Shown: in pieces, positions 1 to 5,809 of the stretch | How positions within the stretch are numbered: the stretch's first letter is position 1 | Layout of the letters: every line of letters begins with the position of its first letter | Notes under the pieces: generated by a model | The model's database searches: none | The model's input: only the letters and a program-made list of their open reading frames with translations | Told to the model about the DNA's origin: nothing | Program-made: the position numbers and the translations under genes | NCBI GenBank assembly: GCA_903928045.1 | Contig: CAIYPH010000241.1 | Location: 1-6,350, forward strand | Direction of reading: 5' to 3' | Source of the DNA: an uncultured Rhodospirillales bacterium | Lineage (GTDB): Bacteria; Pseudomonadota; Alphaproteobacteria; Acetobacterales; Acetobacteraceae | DNA length: 6,350 nt

Positions 1-170
1 CCACCGTCGCGGTGCCGTTCGAGCAGATGGGCGAAAAATCGGTGGCCGCGCTCGAGACCATCGTCGCCCAGGGCAAGCCGCGCGATAGCGTGGTGAAGGG
101 TCCCTACATGCTGGTCCCCGCCGTGCTGGTCGATCGCACCAACGTGCCGGCCGAGGGCAAGTGGCCCTGA
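1..170 (+). CDS. Sugar ABC transporter periplasmic substrate-binding protein, C-terminal end (partial)
   Basis: The frame is open from the window edge (first full codon at base 3) to TGA at 168-170 and gives the last 55 residues of a protein. The reading includes TVAVPFEQMGEKSVAALETI, then a charged turn and a final strand carrying LVPAVLVDRTNV. That pattern, a helix containing MG-x(4)-AxxxL followed by a closing L-V-P-x-x-L-V-x-R-x-N strand, is typical of the C-terminus of ribose/fructose-type periplasmic binding proteins (and the related LacI sugar-binding domains). The gene after it is a sugar-importer ATPase that overlaps its stop by 10 bases, so a binding protein of that importer fits better than a repressor. 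Such proteins capture a sugar in the periplasm and deliver it to the membrane permease. The N-terminus, signal peptide and most of the ligand pocket lie outside the window, so the sugar cannot be read. Confidence 0.8.
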   Translation, partial: TVAVPFEQMGEKSVAALETIVAQGKPRDSVVKGPYMLVPAVLVDRTNVPAEGKWP

Positions 171-913
171 TCGGCCAACCCGCCGCCTGTCCGCTCGAAC
201 TGCGCGGCATCGGCAAAAGCTACGGCGCCGTCCGCGCGCTGGAAGGGGTGGACCTCGCGATCCGCAAGGGTGAGGTGCTCGGCCTGTGCGGCGACAACGG
301 CGCCGGCAAATCCACCCTGGTGCGCATCCTCTCCGGCGCCGAAACCCCAAGCGCCGGCACCCTCCTGCGCGACGGCGCCGCGGTCCGCTTCGCCTCCCCC
401 GCCGATGCCCTCGCCCAGGGCATCGCCACCACCTACCAGGACCTCGCCCTCGCCCCCCGGCTTTCCATCGCCGAAAACGTCTTCATGGGCGCCGAGCGCC
501 TGCGCTTCGGCCTGCTCGACAAGAAGCGCATGCGTGACGAGGCGGCGGGCTACCTCGCCCGCTTCGGCTTCGGCGCCATCGCCATGGACCGTCCGGTCTC
601 CGACCTCTCCGGCGGCCAGCGCCAGGCGGTGGCGCTGGCCCGCGCGCTGCGCTGGAACGCCCGCATCGTCATCATGGACGAACCCACCGCAGCCCTCGGC
701 GTGGCGGAGAGCCAGGTCGTGCTCGACCTCATCCGCCACATGCGCGCCGAGGGGGTGACGGTGATCCTGGTCAGCCATGACATGGAAGACGTCATCGCGG
801 TCACCGACCGCGTCGCGATCCTGAAAAAGGGCCGCAAGGCCGGCGAAATCGCCACCAGCGCCCTCACCGCGGCCTCGCTCGGGGCGATGATCATGAGCGG
901 AGTGGTGCCATGA
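161..913 (+). CDS. Sugar ABC transporter ATP-binding protein (FrcA-like, single nucleotide-binding domain)
   Basis: This 250-residue cytoplasmic ATPase would power a sugar importer. All hallmarks of an ABC nucleotide-binding domain are present and in order: Walker A GDNGAGKST (44-52), Q-loop glutamine Q93 in TTYQDLALAP, signature LSGGQ (149-153), Walker B IVIMDEP (169-175) with catalytic E174, a D-loop AALGV and the switch histidine H206 in SHDMEDV. The AALGV D-loop and the ENVFMG motif after the Q-loop are typical of the ribose/xylose/fructose importer class. Ribose-type RbsA has two such domains in about 500 residues; this protein has one, as in the fructose importer FrcA. The GTG start at 161 overlaps the upstream stop (168-170) and has GAGGG at 153-157, a rather short spacing; it is chosen because the N-terminus then reaches the usual distance before the first strand. 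The stop overlaps the next ATG (ATGA, 910-913), so translation is probably coupled along the operon. Permease and substrate are not visible. Confidence 0.93.
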   Translation: MALIGQPAACPLELRGIGKSYGAVRALEGVDLAIRKGEVLGLCGDNGAGKSTLVRILSGAETPSAGTLLRDGAAVRFASPADALAQGIATTYQDLALAPRLSIAENVFMGAERLRFGLLDKKRMRDEAAGYLARFGFGAIAMDRPVSDLSGGQRQAVALARALRWNARIVIMDEPTAALGVAESQVVLDLIRHMRAEGVTVILVSHDMEDVIAVTDRVAILKKGRKAGEIATSALTAASLGAMIMSGVVP

Positions 914-1893
914 GCGATCATTTCTCCCCCGTCGCCGAAGCGGTCGCCGCCGGGCGTATCCCTGGCGCGGTGTTCGGCCTGCTGGCGGCGGATGGGACAC
1001 GGAGCGTGCGGGTTGCCGGCCTCGCCCAGCGCGAGCCGGAGCCGGCGGCGATGGCGCGGGAGACCTGGTTCGATCTCGCCTCGCTGACCAAGGTGGTGTT
1101 CACCACGACGGTGATCCTGCGCCTCGTCGAGCAGGGGCTTATCGCGCTCGATGATCCGCTGACCGTCGCCATCCCCGATCTCCGGCAGTACGACGTGGCG
1201 GGCGCAGCCGAGCGGCGACTCACCTTCCGCCAGTGCCTGAGCCATCAGACCCACCTCCCCGCCGTCGAGCCGCTCTATACATACGGGCAGGACCCCAACA
1301 CGCTGCGCGCCTTCGTGTTGCAGCGGGAGTGGCGGGCGGGGCCGCCGGTGTATTCCGACAATAACTTCATCCTGCTCGGCATCGCCATCGAGCGGCTGAC
1401 CGGACGGCCGCTGGGTGAGCTGGCGCCGGAGGGGTTCAGCTTCGGCGCGGAGCCGGCGCGGAGTGCGGCGACCGAGCGCTGCACCTGGCGCGGGCGGGTG
1501 ATGCGCGGCGAGGTGCATGACGAGAACGCCTATGCCCTCGGTGGCGCTTCAGGGCATGCCGGGTTGTTCGGCACCGCGGATGCCTTGCTGGATTTCGCGG
1601 CCGGGTTGATGGCGGGGCGCGTGCTGCGGCCGGAGACGGTGGCGGAGATGGCGACGCGGCAATCCCCGACGCGCGGGCTGGGCTGGGAGATCGCCTATCC
1701 CGGCTGGTCCGGCGGCGATGCATGCGGGAAGCGGACCATCGGCCACACCGGCTTCACCGGCACCGGGCTGTGGATCGACCTCGATGCCGGGCGGGCCTGG
1801 ACGCTGCTGACCAACCGGGTGCACCCCTCCCGATTCTCCGACAGCGGCATTATCGCGCTGCGTCGCGCGGTGGGGGATGCGGTGTGCGGCTGA
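910..1893 (+). CDS. Beta-lactamase-family serine hydrolase
   Basis: This 327-residue protein belongs to the class C beta-lactamase/penicillin-binding-protein-like serine hydrolases. The nucleophile motif SLTK (58-61) sits in FDLASLTKV, the second motif is YSDNN (148-152) with Y148 as likely base, and a KTG-box equivalent HTG lies at 279-281 in GHTGFTGTG. LSHQTHLPA (near 110-118) is the family's L-T-H-T-S-G-L-P segment, and the C-terminal LLTNRVHPS is a frequent motif of the group. Members cleave D-amino-acid peptides, amide bonds in peptidoglycan fragments, or esters; the motifs alone do not choose. No signal peptide is visible (the N-terminus is polar), so it probably acts in the cytoplasm on an imported substrate. 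The start is supported by GCGGAG at 897-902, seven bases upstream. It overlaps the ATPase stop by ATGA, so it belongs to the sugar-import operon. Related hydrolases (E. coli YfeW, B. subtilis AmiE/YbbE) sit in MurNAc recycling loci, so a muropeptide-processing role is possible but inferred. Confidence 0.9.
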   Translation: MSDHFSPVAEAVAAGRIPGAVFGLLAADGTRSVRVAGLAQREPEPAAMARETWFDLASLTKVVFTTTVILRLVEQGLIALDDPLTVAIPDLRQYDVAGAAERRLTFRQCLSHQTHLPAVEPLYTYGQDPNTLRAFVLQREWRAGPPVYSDNNFILLGIAIERLTGRPLGELAPEGFSFGAEPARSAATERCTWRGRVMRGEVHDENAYALGGASGHAGLFGTADALLDFAAGLMAGRVLRPETVAEMATRQSPTRGLGWEIAYPGWSGGDACGKRTIGHTGFTGTGLWIDLDAGRAWTLLTNRVHPSRFSDSGIIALRRAVGDAVCG

Positions 1894-1894
1894 G

Positions 1895-2179
1895 CTAACC
1901 GGCGCGGCGGAGCATCCTGGGTGGCACCCAGGCCGGCTGCACCTGGCCGATCACCAGATCGAGCACGCAGGGTCCGTCATGGTCGATCGGCAGGCGGGCG
2001 TCGCCGTTGGTCCAGCGCCACTGGCGGCCTTCCTCCGTCTCCAGGTGATGGAACCCGGCATCCTCCGACAGGGTGGCGAGTTCGATCGCCCGGCGCCATC
2101 CGGCGCCGCGCAGCGTCGCTGCTTCCACCATGAGGCCGAGCCGGCGGGCATCGCCGCCGCCGTCCTCCGCCTCGGCGGG
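1895..2179 (-). other. Displaced C-terminal segment of the Hint protein (reads in the shifted frame)
   Basis: In the frame one base off the main reading, 94 codons run from 2179 down to a TAG at 1897-1895. The peptide continues naturally from the Hint protein: an Arg-Arg-Leu-Gly segment (DARRLGLMVEAATL) and later GRQWRWTNGDARLPI, followed by a hydrophobic strand VLDLVIGQVQ. RRLG-hydrophobic and RWT(D/N)GDA are, from memory, the style of C-terminus carried by many alphaproteobacterial Hint-domain proteins. The main frame over the same bases gives an Arg/Pro/Gly tail without such features. I therefore read this as the real end of the protein, not as a separate gene; it has no start codon with a ribosome site of its own. 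Confidence 0.75.
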
Positions 2180-5100
2180 CCCCCCCCACCGGCGAGACAA
2201 CCCGCACCTCGCGCGTATCGGCGGGGAGTGCGTAGCGGTGCAGCGCGCCGGCGATCATGCGAGGCGCGATCGCCCGGCCGCCCGCCAGCACCGTGCCATC
2301 CCACGCCGCCACGCGACGGAACCCGCGCCCCGCCGCCTGCCCGGCCAGCATCGCGCGCACGCGCAGCAAAGCCTCGCCATCACGTACCAGCGGCGCGCAG
2401 GCGACGGTGGCCCAAATGGCGAGGGCGAAATCGGGGTGCTGCTGCACCACCGCGCCGCCATTGGCGAAGGCGCCGCGATTGCCGGTGTCGAGGTAGCTCT
2501 CGCAGGGCAGCCCCTCGGCGAACATCACGCCATGGCGCGCGAACTCAACGTGCCAATACGTCACCCGCGCCGCGCGCTCCTGCACGATGGTGGCGCCGTT
2601 CACGAGGTAGCGCACGGGGATCAGCACGCCATCGACGAACACCGCATGATCGGGCGACAGGCGCAGATCGCGCGCCGGCAGCCCCTCCCCGAAGGCGCCC
2701 GCACGGACACGCACAGGCCAAACGTCCTGCGGCCGCGGATGGCGCGCGCAGGCGAGGCTGCGATGGCCGAGCCAAACGATCGCCTGCCCCACACCATCCG
2801 GCCCGGGCACCATGTCGCCCAGCCGCAGCCGCTCCACCGCCACCTCGCCGCGCAAGGTCAGGATGCGCGTGCCGGCGGCGAAGCAGGGGAGTGCCGAGGT
2901 GGTGGTGACATCGGCGTGCGGGGTCGGCGAGGCGGAGCTGAGTTTCTGGGGAACGGTGACGTGGAAGCTGGCGGGGTCATAGCCGGGGCCGATCGGAATC
3001 CGGGTCGTACCGTAACCCGTCGTCACCGCCAATATTCCGTTACTGTAGACCACACTGGCGGTATCCGCGGTCGAAATCGCGGTCACCGTGATGGTGTCGC
3101 CCTGGCGGAAGCCGTGCACGTGGGTATTGATCAACGATGCATTGACCACCCATAGCGATGCCGTTGCATCATCGAGGGTAATCGATTGCCCGGTGGCAAT
3201 CGTGTTCTCCACGAAAAGGGTTGCACCGCTGGCGACATGAATTGCGCCGGTGCCCGAGGTCGCGAGGGGGAGGCTCACCACCCCACCATTGCTCGCATCA
3301 ATAGTGCCGTTGTTGGTCAACGTCGCGGCCAGTGGATCGAACGGGACTCCGCTGGCGAATCCAATGCTACCGCCATCGGCCAGGATCAGCCCATCATTGA
3401 CGATCTGCCCCAATCCACTCGGACCTTGATATGAATTGCCGACCGCCTCGATCGCACCACCGCCGCTCGTGGCATGGATGGTGGTATCCGCGGCGATCGT
3501 GCCGCTGCCAACCGGGAGCGGGCTGTCGGTAGCGCGATTGAACAGGAGGTCACCGCCATCAATGGTCACATCCACGCCGCTGATGACCGTGGGATAGGCG
3601 AACAACAACTGGCGAAGCGGGCCGAAGCTGCCGTTTGGCTGCTGTCCCCCGCCGAGATAAAGGTGCGGCCGCGCTTCGCCCGCATGCGGCTCGAAGGTCA
3701 GACCTCCACTCATCACCTGGGCCGCCGTACCGTTCGCGATGGTCAAATCCCCCACCCAGGTCACGCCATTCCACAGGCCCCCGCCATGGATGAAATCGAA
3801 CTGCCCGCCATCGGCAATGATCGTGCCGGTGATCAGCGGTTCGATAGCCCCGTAATTCGCGGTCGAACTGTCCTGCGGTGATAGGATGCCGGCCTTGAGA
3901 TCGAGCGTGCCGAAATTCATGTCGGCGTTGACGGCGAGCGTGGCGCCAGGCGCGTCGAGCGTCAGGGTGTTGAAGGTGAACGCCGGGTTGGACGACGGGG
4001 CGCTCGTCGCCTTCCCGACGTTGATGCGGTAGGGATAGCCCGGCGCGAAGGTGACGGAGGCGTCGATCGCCGCGCCGGGCACCGCCGATGACCAGTTTCC
4101 CGCGGCATTCCAGTCAAAATTGAACAGGCCGAGGCTGGCGGTGAATATGTCGGGCCCGGTGCCGCCGGGATTAACCGGCGGCACAAAGGGGCTGGGCGAC
4201 GGCGGCGCCACGGTCGTGGTGGTGATCACCGCCATGGCGGCGCCATTGCCGAACGCCGAGGTGTCGGAAATGGTGGCGCTGAAGCTCGCGGGGTCGTAGC
4301 CCTGGCCGATATAGAATTGGGTAATCGCGGTGCCGATCGTCACCGTCAGCACACCGGCGGTATAGGAGAGACTGGGCACGAAACCATAGGGATCATAGGC
4401 GACAATCCGATCGCCCTGGCGGAAGCCGGTGATCGAGCCCTCCGGTTGGGTCGCGAGGGACACGATCGTGGCGGTGGCATCCTGCAAGGCGATGGTCTGG
4501 CCCATCCCGACGTTCTGCCCGAAGGACGCAAGCCACAGCGTGCCGCCGGAGCCTATGCGGATCGTACCTGCGCCTTCCAGATCGGACCCGGTTTGCAACA
4601 TCGCATTGCCCGAGATCGCGATGGTGCCGGAATTGGTCAGCGTCGACCGGCTTGTTGCACTGTAGGAGGGTGGGCCGACATAGAGCGTCCCCCCGCTGAC
4701 CACGAGTTGGCCGGCATTGGTCATCGTGAAGTTTTTAAAGGCAGCAAAGGTGAGGTCATTCACCCCGGAGATCGCCTGCAGCACGGAATCGGCGGCAATG
4801 CCGGTGGCATTCGCCAGGGTGGCCTGTCCGAGCAGCACGACGTCGAATCCGCTCAGGTCGTGATCAATGGAAAGGGAAGTTGCAGGCGCACCAAACGGGA
4901 GCGGCACGAGGTTGCCGAGTGTGAAGACAGGCCGCGCGCCCCCTGGCGCCGGGCCGACGGAGAGGCTGCCGAAGAATTCCGTAGTTGAGAAATGCTGGCC
5001 GTCGGAAGCAATGGTCAGGTCGCCGAGCCAGACCGCATTCTGGAAATAGAGGGGGTGGATGAGGTCCAGTATGCCGCCGTCATCGATGAAGGTGCCGGAA

Positions 5101-5414
5101 AGAACGGGAGCAAGACCGAAATTGCCCGATCCCTCGATGGTGCCGGCCTTCAGGTCCAGCGTACCGAACGTCATGTTCGCCGCAACGTCGAGGGTCGCAT
5201 TCGCGGTATCGAAGATGAGCGTCCCGAAGGTGATCGCCGGGTTCTGGTCCGCACCGACAAGCGTTGTACCGCTGGTGATCGCGTAGCCGAAGCCAGGATT
5301 GTAGGCGAGCGACACGTCCTGCCCGGCGACGGGAACCCCCGCCGACCAGTTGAGGGCGTCGGACCAGACGAAGGAGATAAGCCCGTCTCCAGCGGTAAAA
5401 GTATTGCCGGCCAT
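1895..5414 (-). CDS. Hint-domain protein with duplicated beta-strand-rich modules, frameshifted near its C-terminus
   Basis: The ATG at 5412-5414 opens a frame that continues unbroken to 2187. The N-terminal 820 or so residues hold two copies of a Gly/Ala/Thr/Asn-rich module: VWSDALNWSAGVP (16-28) matches FDWNAAGNWSSAVP in copy two (W17 versus W435), MTFGTLDLKAG (81-91) matches MNFGTLDLKAG (499-509), and both copies end in FRQGD then GYDPASF (372-378, 811-817). A Thr/Pro linker separates them. Such strand-turn repeats usually fold as a beta-helix in surface or secreted proteins. Then comes a Hint domain starting PCFAAGTRI (C844) with SPDHAVF (H923) and YLDTGNRGAF near 970-980, followed by a C-terminal domain. 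No signal peptide is seen; a leaderless export route is possible but inferred. In an eight-G run (2187-2180) the frame slips: as given it ends at 1977 after 1145 residues with a basic Arg/Pro tail, while loss of one G gives 1172 residues ending at 1895, one base from the neighbour's stop. No good Shine-Dalgarno precedes the ATG, and a TGA stop in the same frame lies upstream near 5511-5513. Function is unknown; adhesion or matrix roles are only guesses. Confidence 0.85.
1916..1932 (+). terminator. Hairpin just past the sugar operon stop, terminator-like
   Basis: CCTGGGT (1916-1922) and ACCCAGG (1926-1932) form a perfect 7-bp stem with a GGC loop, 23 bases after the serine hydrolase stop. No T tract follows, so a classic Rho-independent terminator is not shown. 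It lies inside the last codons of the convergent Hint gene, because only one base separates the two stops. It may stop or stabilise the operon transcript; it may also be chance in GC-rich coding DNA. Confidence 0.35.
2180..2187. repeat. Homopolymer of eight C/G at the frameshift point
   Basis: Eight C on the + strand (eight G in the coding sense) mark where the Hint gene changes frame. Coding bases read gtG GGG GGG Gcc. Seven G, or ten, would join the two frames exactly after the Val-Gly-Gly at residues 1076-1078. Mononucleotide runs of this length are prone both to replication slippage and to sequencing error, so the run alone cannot say which is true here. Confidence 0.8.
2475..2891 (-). 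other. Hint (hedgehog/intein-type) domain within the large protein
   Basis: Residues about 842-980 match the bacterial Hint_2 type. The block starts with the candidate nucleophile C844 in PCFAAGTRILT, followed by VAVERLRLGDMV. After a W-L-G-x-R segment come WPVRVRAGAFG and LRLSPDHAVFVDGVLIPV, where H923 is the likely counterpart of the block-B histidine that assists the N-S acyl shift. The domain closes with TYWHVEFARHGVMFAEGLP and SYLDTGNR. No His-Asn pair followed by Cys/Ser/Thr marks a C-terminal splice junction, so cleavage at the domain's start fits better than splicing. Activity is inferred, not shown. Confidence 0.8.
2943..4154 (-). repeat. Protein-level repeat module 2 of the Hint protein
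   Basis: Residues about 421-824. It begins DIFTASLGLFNFDWNAAGNW, then FTFNTLTLDAP, MNFGTLDLKAG, a DGGQFDFIHGG segment and TWVGDLTIANG, matching module 1 in order. The second half contains TNNGTIDASNGG, GQSITLDDATASL and FRQGDTITV and ends GYDPASFHVTV. A Thr/Pro-rich spacer (VAPPSPSPFVPPVNPGG) separates it from module 1, and a Ser/Thr/Pro stretch joins it to the Hint domain. Confidence 0.8.
4254..5408 (-). repeat. Protein-level repeat module 1 of the Hint protein
   Basis: Residues about 3-387. It opens with TFTAGDGLISFVWSDALNWS, contains ITFGTLIFD and MTFGTLDLKAG, a DDGG-x-LDLIH segment, VWLGDLTIA, then GTIAISGN and FRQGD, and closes with GYDPASF. The same landmarks recur in module 2 at about 418 residues further on (W17/W435, M81/M499), growing to 439 at the end because of insertions. 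DNA similarity is visible but much diverged, so the duplication is not recent. Confidence 0.8.
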
Positions 5415-5455
5415 CAGATAATGCCCGCAATGAAAGCGATACTGTCCCGTACCAT
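5414..5455 (-). CDS. Possible 13-codon upstream reading frame coupled to the Hint gene
   Basis: ATG at 5455-5453 begins MVRDSIAFIAGII and ends at TGA 5416-5414, which overlaps the Hint gene's ATG as TGATG. It has an AGGGGG six bases upstream, whereas the Hint ATG has only a pyrimidine-mixed stretch (cattatctg) before it. This layout is what translational coupling by ribosome re-initiation looks like. The peptide has no recognisable function, and so short a frame may arise by chance; the case rests on the ribosome-site contrast and the exact overlap. Confidence 0.35.
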   Translation of the reverse strand: MVRDSIAFIAGII

Positions 5456-5461
5456 TGAACG

Positions 5462-5467
5462 CCCCCT
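5462..5467 (-). promoter_or_regulatory. Shine-Dalgarno-like AGGGGG upstream of the short leader frame
   Basis: Read on the minus strand, AGGGGG ends six bases before the ATG at 5455. It is the only good ribosome-site candidate within 70 bases upstream of the Hint gene, whose own ATG lies 47 bases beyond it, too far for direct use. Confidence 0.4.
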
Positions 5468-5644
5468 GTTCTTCTTCGCTCCAGAAGGGGGGCCAAAGGC
5501 CAAGCAGTATTCACCCGCCGATCATTGCAGGGACCGTAGACGGGTTCCGATTCCGGCACAATTGCCAAATTGAAGTCGCAGCACCTGGGCATCGCTTCCC
5601 CCGTTGGGCGGTCGACGCGGGGCGAGGTTGATGACGAAACCGCT

Positions 5645-5655
5645 CCCCCCCCCCC
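5645..5655. repeat. Run of eleven C
   Basis: The longest mononucleotide run in the window, in the intergenic region about 190 bases upstream of the leader frame of the Hint gene (read on the minus strand) and about 155 bases before the small + strand gene. It would be expected to slip during replication; whether its length affects any promoter is unknown. Confidence 0.85.
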
Positions 5656-5716
5656 TGCTGGCGCACCCGCTGGCGCCTCCGGCTGCGCGGGGCTGACTGG
5701 CACCGGCAGGAATGAA

Positions 5717-5741
5717 ATTTTTTCTTTTTTTAAGAAAAAAT
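5717..5741. repeat. AT-rich perfect inverted repeat, 10-bp arms
   Basis: ATTTTTTCTT (5717-5726) and AAGAAAAAAT (5732-5741) are exact reverse complements around a five-T loop. The island stands out in DNA otherwise mostly G and C. The stem has almost no G-C pairs, so it is a poor classic terminator; on either strand it could act as a bent or easily melted A/T tract upstream of a promoter, or be part of a dispersed intergenic repeat. It lies immediately upstream of the promoter-like sequence of the small gene. Confidence 0.7.
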
Positions 5742-5750
5742 ATCTTGCAT

Positions 5751-5778
5751 TTGGTTGGTGGGCACGCGAACATATAAG
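5751..5778 (+). promoter_or_regulatory. Possible promoter of the small + strand gene
   Basis: TTGGTT (5751-5756) and TATAAG (5773-5778) are separated by 16 bases. The -10 matches the sigma-70 consensus at five of six positions, the -35 only at TTG. An alternative -35, TTGCAT (5745-5750), would need a spacing of 20 or more. The A/T tract just upstream could serve as an UP-like element. The match is suggestive only. Confidence 0.35.
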
Positions 5779-5795
5779 GAACATGCGTCCCACAT

Positions 5796-5809
5796 GAAAG
5801 GCCCCCCCC
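5796..5809 (+). promoter_or_regulatory. Ribosome site with an all-C spacer
   Basis: GAAAGG (5796-5801) is followed by exactly eight C (5802-5809) and then ATG at 5810. The spacing is good for initiation, and the entire spacer is a homopolymer, so any slippage would directly change the distance between ribosome site and start. This site supports the start at 5810 over the ATGs at 5783 (stops after four codons) and 5794. Confidence 0.5.

Larger units (their letters stand above)
5456..5809. other. Intergenic region between the divergent Hint gene and the small + strand gene
   Basis: These 354 bases hold no confident gene. Seen here: the leader's ribosome site (5462-5467), a small palindrome CAATT-N4-AATTG (5559-5572) that could be an operator or chance, an 11-C run (5645-5655), GC-rich DNA to about 5710, then an abrupt AT-rich island (5711-5750) with an inverted repeat, and a promoter-like stretch before the small gene. 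For the minus-strand Hint gene I see TTGGCA at 5568-5563 as a -35 candidate, but no convincing -10 at proper spacing. Open frames across this stretch change character at the homopolymers and look non-coding. Confidence 0.7.

Noticed and set aside
104..1518. Long minus-strand open frames (104-1000 and 550-1518) opposite the ATPase and serine hydrolase
   Set aside because: They are antisense to two genes with complete catalytic motifs; their Arg/Ala/His-rich products show no domain, as expected of antisense frames in G/C-ending codons.
1895..2200. The 101-codon minus-strand frame as an independent small gene
   Set aside because: Its only start is a TTG inside the Hint coding sequence without a ribosome site, and its content reads as the natural continuation of the Hint protein, so it is treated as the displaced C-terminus.
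1877..3155. Plus-strand open frames (1877-2908 and 2073-3155) opposite the Hint region
   Set aside because: Antisense to the Hint and C-terminal domains; products are Arg/Pro/Ala-rich without recognisable features and overlap the end of the hydrolase gene.
3186..5573. Plus-strand open frames (3186-3434, 3474-3881, 4317-4988, 4992-5573) opposite the repeat modules
   Set aside because: The opposite strand encodes two clearly homologous modules in one uninterrupted frame; the plus frames are not homologous to each other at matching positions, so they are shadows.
5570..5797. 75-codon plus-strand frame from a TTG through the intergenic region
   Set aside because: No ribosome site, it reads through the C11 run and the A/T inverted repeat, and its composition changes abruptly there; it looks non-coding.
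5783..5797. ATG at 5783 preceded by AGGA, as an alternative start or leader
   Set aside because: The frame stops after four codons, and AGGA lies only two bases from the ATG, too close for a usual ribosome site.
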